Shown: positions 8,154 to 14,741 of the stretch, one piece after another
Position numbering within the stretch: the first letter of the stretch is position 1
Layout of the letters: every line of letters begins with the position of its first letter
Origin: Frankiales bacterium
Lineage (GTDB): Bacteria; Actinomycetota; Actinomycetes; JAFAQI01
Direction of reading: 5' to 3'
DNA length: 41,614 nucleotides
Assembly (NCBI GenBank): GCA_025980465.1
Contig: JAICXJ010000028.1
Coordinates: forward strand, 1 to 41,614
Program-made: the position numbers and the translations under genes
Notes under the pieces: generated by a model
Seen by the model: the letters and a program-made list of their open reading frames with translations, nothing else
Told to the model about the DNA's origin: nothing
The model's database searches: none

Positions 8154-8807
8154 CTAGCGGTGCGTTCGGTGATGGTGGCGCCGGTGATGACGTCGGCTGT
8201 GATGATGCTGCTTGCGATGCCGGTGATGGTGTCGTGTCGGGGTCGGGTAGCCGGCGGCGATACGACGCAGTTGAGTCGCAATCATCACCGCCGTGCGGTA
8301 CCGCAGGCCGCTGATCTGCCAGACGCCCCCGACAATCGGCAACCGCAGCGGCGCGTGCACCAATAGCTGCCTCCCGACACCGATCACGATCTCAGAACCC
8401 GACCGGTGATGCCGGCTGACGGCGGCGAGCTGTGCGGCGGCCCGCCGGCGCAGCTGGATGATCAGCCGCCACTTGCCGCCTGCGGTGGCGACAGTGTCCA
8501 CGCTTGCGATCGCCGGAGTGCGAAACGCCGGCTTCACCACTCTCGCCTGACACGACAGTTGACACTTGCGCTGTCGTGCCGCCGGAGGCAGCACGTACCA
8601 GACCAGTCCGGACGCCGCCGCGAAGTGGTACGGCGAGTGGTTGTTGGTCAGCACAGCTCTGTGGGTCGGGGCCGACGCCGGGGCGCCACCGCTCGACGAG
8701 CTGCAGGCGGCGGCGAGTAGCAGCGACACACCCAGCGCTACGGCGGCGGTCGCATTGCTCCGGAGTCGTGCCCGGTCGGTTCGGGACACCTTGCCCACCG
8801 TACCCAC
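8154..8807 (-). CDS. Lipoprotein with SecDF-P1-head-like domain and His/Arg-rich tail
   Basis: This 217-residue protein begins with a basic segment and hydrophobic helix ending in LLLAAACSSSSGG. That reads as a lipoprotein signal with a slightly atypical lipobox (Ala rather than Leu at -3). Residues about 90-190 follow the pattern of the SecDF P1 head subdomain: W-R-L-I-I-Q-L, an AAAQLAAVS helix, IVIGVGRQLLVHAPLRLPI, then GGVWQISG and a final helix. Single-domain relatives occur as actinobacterial lipoproteins. The last 25 residues consist almost only of His and Arg with a few Lys, Gln, Ser and Thr, which is unusual outside the membrane and could bind metal, wall polymers or nucleic acid. The gene is convergent with the Abi-alpha gene. 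The domain call is by eye and moderate; function is unknown. Confidence 0.6.
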   Translation of the reverse strand: MGTVGKVSRTDRARLRSNATAAVALGVSLLLAAACSSSSGGAPASAPTHRAVLTNNHSPYHFAAASGLVWYVLPPAARQRKCQLSCQARVVKPAFRTPAIASVDTVATAGGKWRLIIQLRRRAAAQLAAVSRHHRSGSEIVIGVGRQLLVHAPLRLPIVGGVWQISGLRYRTAVMIATQLRRIAAGYPTPTRHHHRHRKQHHHSRRHHRRHHHRTHR

Positions 8808-8864
8808 AGCCGAGAAATCAAACCCCGCGCCGCGATCAGGTCAACTGGCGCATTGCTATCGCGC

Positions 8865-9734
8865 CTATCGCGCCAGATGGACGAGCTTGTCCGGGTTGGT
8901 GATCGCCCGGACGCCGACGATGCGGCCGTCGAGGATTTCCAATGACATCGCGACGGTGACCACCCCGTCCTCGACGAAGAGAAAGCCGGGTTGGCCGTTG
9001 ACGGTCTCGGGACGGATCTCGGCGGTCGCCGGCACGTCGTGGGCGATCGCGACCAGAAAGCGTGCCGACTTCGACGCCCCGTAGATCGGGTTGAGCGCGG
9101 CCTTCACCTTGCCCCCGCCGTCGGTCCACACCACGACGTCCTCGGCAACGATGTCGAGCAATCCCTCGATGTCGCCGGTTGAGCAAGCGGAGAGGAAACG
9201 CTCGGCCAGCTCGCGTCCGGCGTGCTCGTCGGCGTCAAACCGGCGGCGCCGCTCGCCCACCCGATGCCGAGCCCGGCTCACGAGCTGCCGGCAGGACGGC
9301 ACCTCCCGGTCGAGCATGGTCGCGATCTCGCCGTACGGGTAGTCGAAGACGTCATGCAGCAAGAACGCCGCCCGCTCAACCGGAGCGAGCTCCTCGAGCA
9401 ACACCAGGAACGCCTGCGACAGCGAGTCGGCCAGCACTGCGGCGTCGGCCGGGCCGACCTCTTCGACGAGGACCGGCTCCGGCAGCCATGGGCCGACATA
9501 GGACTCGCGACGAGCCCGTGCCGATCGCAGCTCATCGATGCACAGCCGAACGACGACCGTCGCGAGGTACGACGCGCTCGATTCGACCTCGCGGTCGCCC
9601 CGATCGCGCCAGCGAATGTACGCCTCCTGCACGACGTCCTCGGCATCCGAGTCACTAGCCAGCATGCGATACGCGATCGCCTTGAGCCGGGCTCGCTGCG
9701 CGACGAACTCCTCGGCGTCGTCGAGCTCAGACAC
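8865..9734 (-). CDS. ECF sigma factor, ECF41 group (SigJ-like)
   Basis: This 289-residue sigma factor has region 2 near residues 10-75 (AYRMLASDSDAEDVVQEAY), region 4 near 105-160, and a C-terminal SnoaL-like (NTF2-fold) domain of about 115 residues. The ECF41 hallmarks are all present: WLPEP in the linker (83-87), DGGGK (205-209) and NPDKL near the end (280-284). In ECF41 proteins the fused domain replaces a separate anti-sigma factor and modulates activity. The GTG start overlaps the stop of the upstream decarboxylase-like gene by 8 nt, so both are translated from one mRNA, driven by the ECF41-type promoter at 10333-10359. The inducing signal of this group is not well defined. Confidence 0.92.
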   Translation of the reverse strand: MSELDDAEEFVAQRARLKAIAYRMLASDSDAEDVVQEAYIRWRDRGDREVESSASYLATVVVRLCIDELRSARARRESYVGPWLPEPVLVEEVGPADAAVLADSLSQAFLVLLEELAPVERAAFLLHDVFDYPYGEIATMLDREVPSCRQLVSRARHRVGERRRRFDADEHAGRELAERFLSACSTGDIEGLLDIVAEDVVVWTDGGGKVKAALNPIYGASKSARFLVAIAHDVPATAEIRPETVNGQPGFLFVEDGVVTVAMSLEILDGRIVGVRAITNPDKLVHLAR

Positions 9735-10296
9735 CGCTCGGCGCCAGGTCGCACTTCGCCGAATAGCCCTGGCTGTGCAGGCCGAGGCCGGCGTTGATGC
9801 GGGAGCGGTAGTTCTCCAACGCGACCCACGCAGCGAGCTCGACGATCTGCTCGTCGCTGAATTGCTCGTGCAGCCTCGCTACCAGGTCGTCATCGAGCAT
9901 GACCGGTGTCGCGGACGCCACCTCGGCGTACTCGAGAACCACTCGCTCCCGCTCGTCGTAGACGTCGGAGGTTCGCCAGCGCGGGACATCGCGGACCTTC
10001 TGTGGATCCAGGCCCGACTGCATGCCTTCGTAGTACCCGAAGTCCATGCACCACGAGCACCCGATCTGGCCGGAGGTCGCCTGCTGCGCGAGCCATTGCA
10101 GATGCGAATCGAGTTTCGTCCAGCCCTTCTGGACTGCCATTTCGAGCGCACCGTTCGAAACCAGCACACCGCCATGGTGCGCCAGCGCCTTCACCGGGTC
10201 GGCGACGTCGCCCATCTTCTTCTTCGAGTACCGCCACGCGTATCGCCGCAACAGGCCGCGCGGTTTCTCGATCAACGGGACTACCGATGCCGTCAT
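9727..10296 (-). CDS. Carboxymuconolactone decarboxylase-like partner of ECF41 (AhpD fold)
   Basis: This protein of about 189 residues has the all-helical AhpD/CMD fold and the redox-type motif CSWCMDFG (Cys80 and Cys83), followed by a helix with the conserved pattern E-R-V-V-L-E-Y-A. ECF41 sigma factors are characteristically encoded next to a CMD-like, oxidoreductase or epimerase gene, which is usually their main target. The frame is open further upstream, but that extension would contain the promoter at 10333-10359. The ATG at 10296 (MTASVVPL), with a purine-rich AAAGGGTGG ahead, is therefore the start. The CxxC suggests peroxide or thiol chemistry rather than true decarboxylation. Confidence 0.88.
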   Translation of the reverse strand: MTASVVPLIEKPRGLLRRYAWRYSKKKMGDVADPVKALAHHGGVLVSNGALEMAVQKGWTKLDSHLQWLAQQATSGQIGCSWCMDFGYYEGMQSGLDPQKVRDVPRWRTSDVYDERERVVLEYAEVASATPVMLDDDLVARLHEQFSDEQIVELAAWVALENYRSRINAGLGLHSQGYSAKCDLAPSGV

Positions 10297-10332
10297 GTCT
10301 TCACCACCCTTTCGTGTCCCCTCACGCAGGTA

Positions 10333-10359
10333 GACGAGATACCTCGGCCGGCTGTGACA
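10333..10359 (-). promoter_or_regulatory. ECF41-type promoter
   Basis: Read on the minus strand, TGTCACA (10359-10353) is followed by exactly 16 nt and then CGTC (10336-10333). This is the published ECF41 consensus TGTCACA-N16-CGTC with no mismatch. It begins one base after the stop codon of the upstream reductase gene and lies 37 nt before the ATG of the CMD-like gene, giving a leader of roughly 30 nt. It should make the CMD-sigma operon autoregulated. Confidence 0.88.
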
Positions 10360-10360
10360 G

Positions 10361-11566
10361 CTAACCGCCGGTGGCCGTGATGGCGACCCGCACACCCGGC
10401 CGATCGGCGGCGTCGAGCAGGACGCAGTGAGTGCCGCGATAGATCGTCGGCATGCACTTGTTGCAGTGGATGCAGATGCCTTCGGACACCGTCCCCGAGG
10501 ACATGCGGTTGATCAGGTCGGGCTCGCGAAGCAGCGCTCGGCCCATCGCGACGAAGTCGAACCCTTCGTCCAGCGCCGCGTCGATCGTGTCGAGACGGTT
10601 GATTCCGCCGAGCAGGATCAACGGCATCGTCAGTGCCTCGCGGAACTTCCGGGCATCGTCGCGGAAGTAGCCCTCCTCGAACGGGTACTCCGGCATGAAC
10701 CGCTTTCCCACGAGCCGGAATGCCGGCCGCAACACAGCCGGAAGAGTCGCGGCGAACTCCTTCCGCGGGACGTCGCCGCGGAACAGGAACATCGGGTTGG
10801 CGAGCGAGCCACCCCCGGTGAGCTCCAGTGCATCGAGCGTCCCGTCAGCCTCGAGTAGCCGCGCCATCGGGATGCTGTCCTCGAGGCCGAGTCCCTTCGG
10901 CACTCCGTCGAGCATCTCGAACTTCGCGATGACGGCTACCCGATCGGCGACCGCCTCCCGCACCGCGCGTGCGATCTCGCGTGGAAACCGCGCCCGGTTC
11001 TCGATCGACCCACCCCAGTCATCAGTACGACGGTTGAACTTCGGGCTCATGAACGAGTTGATGACGTAGTGATGGCCCATGTGGATCTCGACCGCGTCGA
11101 AGCCGGCATCAGCCAGCACCTTCGCGGCGGCTCCGAAGTCGGCGATCACACGCTCGATGTCCGCCGTACTCATCTCGTGGTAGCGGGTACCCAGCGGACT
11201 GAAGCCGCTCGATGCGGCGAGCGCCCGCGACTTCGTGACGCGGGAGTTGCCGACCGGTCCGGCGTGACCCATCTGGGCGCTGATCGCGGCGCCCTCACCA
11301 TGCACCGCCTCGACCAGCCGACGAAGCTGCGGCACCAGCTCCGGACGCAGCACCATCTCATTCGGTGCGCCACGGCCCGCTGGTGAGACCGCGCAGTATG
11401 CGACCGTCGTCATGGCGACGCCGCCTGCGGCCACGGTGCGGTGAAAGTCGATCAGCGCATCGGTGACCTGTCCGCGGTAGCTCATCCCCTCAAACGTGGC
11501 GGCCTTGATCACGCGGTTGCGCAGCGTCACCGGGCCGAGTCTGGCTGGGGCGAATACCTGATTCAC
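10361..11566 (-). CDS. NADH:flavin oxidoreductase, old yellow enzyme family
   Basis: This protein of about 401 residues is an FMN-dependent TIM-barrel reductase that reduces alpha,beta-unsaturated carbonyls or dienoyl substrates. Visible features are FAPARLGPVTLRNRVIKAA at the start, SAQMGHAGP, the catalytic-site helix VEIHMGHHYVINSFMSPKFN with the typical RRTDDWGGSIENRARF, and the FMN-phosphate region GGINRL...FVAMGRALLREPDL. Near the C-terminus, CIHCNKCMPTIYRGTHC carries four Cys like the Fe-S site of 2,4-dienoyl-CoA reductase-type members, but the second nucleotide-binding domain of those enzymes is missing. The frame continues upstream with low-complexity non-homologous sequence, so the GTG at 11566 is taken as start. 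Substrate is unknown. Confidence 0.87.
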   Translation of the reverse strand: MNQVFAPARLGPVTLRNRVIKAATFEGMSYRGQVTDALIDFHRTVAAGGVAMTTVAYCAVSPAGRGAPNEMVLRPELVPQLRRLVEAVHGEGAAISAQMGHAGPVGNSRVTKSRALAASSGFSPLGTRYHEMSTADIERVIADFGAAAKVLADAGFDAVEIHMGHHYVINSFMSPKFNRRTDDWGGSIENRARFPREIARAVREAVADRVAVIAKFEMLDGVPKGLGLEDSIPMARLLEADGTLDALELTGGGSLANPMFLFRGDVPRKEFAATLPAVLRPAFRLVGKRFMPEYPFEEGYFRDDARKFREALTMPLILLGGINRLDTIDAALDEGFDFVAMGRALLREPDLINRMSSGTVSEGICIHCNKCMPTIYRGTHCVLLDAADRPGVRVAITATGG

Positions 11567-11702
11567 AGACCTCAGTATCGTGATCGCCAACGATCGGACC
11601 ACGGGTGGGAGCCGCATCGATGCCGTTGATGAAGCCGGCAGCGCCGGAGCTCCAAGTCGCCGCGGTTGCCGCGCCGCCGACGGGATCGGTCCAGGCACCG
11701 CG

Positions 11703-13160
11703 TTGAGCAGGTCCCGGTCCGGATCCGGGCTCGACGCGGTCGTCGTCGGTGCCGGACCGAACGGGTTGGCCGCCGCGGTCACGCTGGCCGAAGCCGGGCG
11801 CTCGGTCACGGTTCTCGAAGCCGCATCGACGATCGGCGGTGGCAGCCGCAGCGGAGAGCTGACGCTACCCGGCGTCCGGCACGACGTGTGCTCGGCGGTG
11901 CACCCGTTCGCTGTCGGCTCGCCGTACCTCACCTCGCTTCCGCTTCAGGACCACGGTCTGGAATGGCGGTGGCCGGAGATCGATCTTGCGCATCCCATCG
12001 ACGGTGGCCGGGTCGGGGTGATGGTCCGGTCGATCGACGACACCGTCACGGGCCTCGGCGCCGACGGCGACGCGTGGCGACGAGCATTCGGATCCCTCGC
12101 CGCCCAGTTCCCTGCCCTCGCCGCCGAGTTCTTCCAACCGCTGCTCCACCTCCCTCGTCACCCCGTCGTCCTCGCGAAGTTCGGACTGCGGGCGTTGTTC
12201 TCGACGACAAGGTTCGCGGGCCGGTTCAGCACCGACGAAGCCCGGGCACTGTTCGCGGGAGTGTCGGCCCACGTCTTCACTCCGCTGTCATGGCCGACGA
12301 CGGCAGGCGTCGGTGCGATGTTCGTGGCGGCGTGCCACTCGGGAGGCTGGCCCGTACCGGCCGGCGGATCACAGTCGATCGTCAACGCATTGGCCAGCCT
12401 GCTGACCGAGCTCGGCGGCACCATACAGGTCGACACCCCGGTGAAGACGCTGGCTGACCTACCCACCAGCCGCACTGTGCTGTTCGACACCACCCCCAGC
12501 GGCGTGCTGAGCATCGCCGGTGACGACCTGCCCGCCACGGCGCGGCGGGCATTCGCTCGGTGGAAGTACGGCCCCGGAGCCTTCAAGCTCGACCTTGCCG
12601 TCGAAGGCGGCATCCCGTGGCAGGCGGATGCCGCTCACCGCGCCGGCACAGTCCATGTCGGTGGCACGTTGGAGCAGGTGGCGACGGCCGAGGCGGAGGC
12701 CTATCGCGGCCGGATGCCGGAACAGCCGTTCATCCTCGTCGGCCAGCAGTACCTCTGCGATCCGCAACGCTCGGCCGGCGACATTCATCCGGTGTGGGCG
12801 TACGCCCATGTGCCCAACAACTACCCGCACGATGCCACCGAGCCGATCCTCGACCAGCTCGAGCGGTTCGCGCCGGGCGTTCGGGATCGCATCGTGGGCA
12901 AGCACGTGATGTCACCGGCAGACTTCGAGGACTACAACTCGAACTACGTCGGCGGCGACATCGCGGGTGGTGCCAACTACGCCCGGCAGCTGGTATTCCG
13001 GCCGCGGATCTCCACCGACCCGTACGCGATCGGCATCCCCGGCATGTACCTCTGCTCGGCGTCTACCCCACCCGGCGCCGGCGTACATGGCATGTCGGGT
13101 CACAACGCCGCCCGGCGGGCCCTGCGTTACCTCGACCGTGGCGGCGGGCAAGCGCGCTAG
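11703..13160 (+). CDS. Phytoene desaturase/carotenoid isomerase-like FAD oxidoreductase
   Basis: This protein of about 485 residues belongs to the FAD-dependent desaturase/isomerase family (COG1233). The dinucleotide motif VVVGAGPNGLAAAVTLAEAG comes at the very start, followed by VLEAASTIGGGSRSGELTLPG. The C-terminal FAD motif is GMYLCSASTPPGAGVHGMSGHNAAR. Family members desaturate carotenoids or act on other lipophilic substrates; no carotenoid cluster lies nearby, so the substrate is open. The frame is open back to a GTG at 11580, but homologues begin just before the GAGPNG loop. I therefore prefer the TTG at 11703, with moderate certainty. It diverges from the old-yellow-enzyme gene, and its stop interlocks with that of the small acidic protein at 13157-13160. 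Confidence 0.82.
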   Translation: MSRSRSGSGLDAVVVGAGPNGLAAAVTLAEAGRSVTVLEAASTIGGGSRSGELTLPGVRHDVCSAVHPFAVGSPYLTSLPLQDHGLEWRWPEIDLAHPIDGGRVGVMVRSIDDTVTGLGADGDAWRRAFGSLAAQFPALAAEFFQPLLHLPRHPVVLAKFGLRALFSTTRFAGRFSTDEARALFAGVSAHVFTPLSWPTTAGVGAMFVAACHSGGWPVPAGGSQSIVNALASLLTELGGTIQVDTPVKTLADLPTSRTVLFDTTPSGVLSIAGDDLPATARRAFARWKYGPGAFKLDLAVEGGIPWQADAAHRAGTVHVGGTLEQVATAEAEAYRGRMPEQPFILVGQQYLCDPQRSAGDIHPVWAYAHVPNNYPHDATEPILDQLERFAPGVRDRIVGKHVMSPADFEDYNSNYVGGDIAGGANYARQLVFRPRISTDPYAIGIPGMYLCSASTPPGAGVHGMSGHNAARRALRYLDRGGGQAR

Positions 13161-13378
13161 TCGAGCCGCGGCGTCTCGCCGCCGACGCGATCGACGTTGC
13201 CGCCGAGCTCACGCGCCTCATCCTGATCGAGTTCGAAAGCGTCGTCGATGCCGTCCTCGTCGCCCTGCTCGGCCTCGGTGTCGTGAAGGGACCGCACCCC
13301 GTCGCGGTCGCGATCAGGCGCATCCCGAATCTCGTCGTAGGAGACGACATCCGCCGGGTCGATGGACTCACTGCTCAT
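13157..13378 (-). CDS. Small acidic conserved protein
   Basis: This 73-residue protein is rich in Asp and Glu. It has no signal peptide or membrane segment and ends in GGNVDRVGGETPRLD. That C-terminal pattern (helix with L-D-Q-D-E-A-R-E-L-G, then GG-x-x-PRLD) recalls small actinobacterial acidic proteins such as DUF5709-like ones, which have no known function. Codon third positions are GC-rich and the reading is clean. The frame extends upstream into the 31-bp repeat region, but the ATG at 13378 gives the natural start. It is divergent from the MFS gene across the tandem repeat. It may be a small stress or chaperone-like protein; that is only a guess. Confidence 0.55.
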   Translation of the reverse strand: MSSESIDPADVVSYDEIRDAPDRDRDGVRSLHDTEAEQGDEDGIDDAFELDQDEARELGGNVDRVGGETPRLD

Positions 13379-13431
13379 GAGCTGAGCCTGCCCGAGACGC
13401 AATCCGAGCAAACGACCAGCCGGCGACGGCG

Positions 13432-13493
13432 AGGGCCCCACGCATGTGCCATCAGTGGGCCCAGGGCCCCACGCATGTGCCATCAGTGGGCCT
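13432..13493. repeat. Two tandem 31-bp hairpin-forming repeats
   Basis: Two adjacent 31-bp units (13432-13462 and 13463-13493) are identical except for the last base. Each unit can fold because GGGCCC(C)AC near its start pairs with GTGGGCCC near its end, leaving a loop of about 13 nt. The pair sits in the divergent intergenic region, ending 11 bp before the GTG of the MFS gene. It could be an operator array, an attenuator in the MFS leader, or a repeat element. Confidence 0.85.
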
Positions 13494-13504
13494 AGGGTCA
13501 ACGC

Positions 13505-14737
13505 GTGACCGAGCCCACGATCGAGCCGGTGGCGCCGTCCGAAACCGAGGACTGGCTCACCTCCGGCGTAGCCAGCATCGGTGCGGCCAGCCTGTTCTCC
13601 GACCTCGGCCACGAGATGACCACAAGCGTGCTGCCGACGTTCGTCACCTCGACCCTGCACTCCGGGCCGGGAGCGCTCGGTGTCATCGAAGGCGTCGCCG
13701 ACGCGCTGGTCGGTGCGGCGAAACTGGCCGGCGGCCCGCTCGCTGCCGAGCCGACGGGCCGGGCCCGGCTGGTGCGTGGCGGCTATCTGGGTACGGCGCT
13801 GGCGACCGGCGCGGTGGGCCTGGCCGGAGCGGTCTGGCAGGTCGCCATCCTTCGATCGGTCGCCTGGATGAGCCGCGGCATCCGCTCGCCGGCCCGAGAC
13901 GCACTGCTCTATTCATTGGTGCCCACAACGGCATACGGCCGGGCCAGCGGTCTCGAACGGGCCGGGGACAACCTCGGCGCGGTGGGCGGACCGCTGCTGG
14001 CTGCGCTGTTCGTGGCGGTCTTCGGTATCAGGCCGGCATTGTTGATCGCGACCATCCCGGGCCTGCTCGCCGCCGTAGCCATCTCGGTTGCGGCACGCGA
14101 AGCGGCCAAAGGGGTCGGCGCATCGAAGGGCCGCAAGGTCCTGCGCTACAACCTGCGTGAACTGCACCAGGCGGGGCTGACCAGGGTTCTCACCGCCCCA
14201 ACGCTGTTCGAGCTCGGGAACATCGCGGCGTCGCTGCTGATCCTGCGGGCAACCACCCTGCTGCATCACGGCGGTCGGTCGATCGCCGCGGCGACCAGCC
14301 TCGCCGTGTTGCTGTACGCCGCCCACAACCTCAGTGCGACCGGCACCGCGCTACTCGCCGGCCGGATGATCGATCGTTCCGGTCCCCGCTCCGCGATCGC
14401 GGTCGCTGGCGCGACGTACCTCGCCGGATATGGTCTGTTCGCCGCCGGACCACACTCGTGGGGGCTGTTGCTTTTGGCCTTCGTCCTCTCCGGCGCGGGG
14501 ATCGGTTTCGGCGAACCCGCCGAGTCGGCCGCTGTCGCCTACGTGCTCCCCGACCGGCTACGGCCGAACGGCTTCGGGCTGCTCGGCGTCGTACAGGGCG
14601 TCGGGGCACTGACGTCCTCGGCGGTGGTCGGGCTGCTGTGGGCGAACGTGTCGGCGGTCGCCGGTTTCACCTATGCCGCAGCCTGGATGCTGGGCGCCCT
14701 GCTCGCGTCGCCACTGCTCGCCCGTCCGGCGAGGTAA
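13505..14737 (+). CDS. Major facilitator superfamily transporter
   Basis: This 410-residue integral membrane protein has about twelve hydrophobic helices and the MFS gating pattern. An early SLFSDLGHEM is followed by a basic-loop region, GRARLVRGGYLG, and SRGIRSPARDALLYSLVP after helix 4, and the second half repeats the layout (GRMIDRSGPRSAIAVAGATYLAGYG). Such proteins move small solutes or drugs with a proton gradient. The Asp in SDLGHEM and the Arg-rich SRGIRSPARDA loop recall a subfamily of uncharacterised bacterial exporters. The GTG at 13505 lies 11 bp after the 31-bp repeat pair, which leaves little room for a leader. The end is 4 bp from the stop of the convergent hydrolase gene. Substrate is unknown. 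Confidence 0.85.
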   Translation: MTEPTIEPVAPSETEDWLTSGVASIGAASLFSDLGHEMTTSVLPTFVTSTLHSGPGALGVIEGVADALVGAAKLAGGPLAAEPTGRARLVRGGYLGTALATGAVGLAGAVWQVAILRSVAWMSRGIRSPARDALLYSLVPTTAYGRASGLERAGDNLGAVGGPLLAALFVAVFGIRPALLIATIPGLLAAVAISVAAREAAKGVGASKGRKVLRYNLRELHQAGLTRVLTAPTLFELGNIAASLLILRATTLLHHGGRSIAAATSLAVLLYAAHNLSATGTALLAGRMIDRSGPRSAIAVAGATYLAGYGLFAAGPHSWGLLLLAFVLSGAGIGFGEPAESAAVAYVLPDRLRPNGFGLLGVVQGVGALTSSAVVGLLWANVSAVAGFTYAAAWMLGALLASPLLARPAR

Positions 14738-14741
14738 CCAC

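Noticed and set aside
10297-10395. N-terminal extension of the CMD-like protein
   Set aside because: It would span the ECF41 promoter, so the ATG at 10296 is the plausible start.
13432-13493. Possible CRISPR repeats
   Set aside because: The units are directly adjacent without spacers and no cas gene is near. The same applies to 41556-41614, where the gap is only 3 nt.
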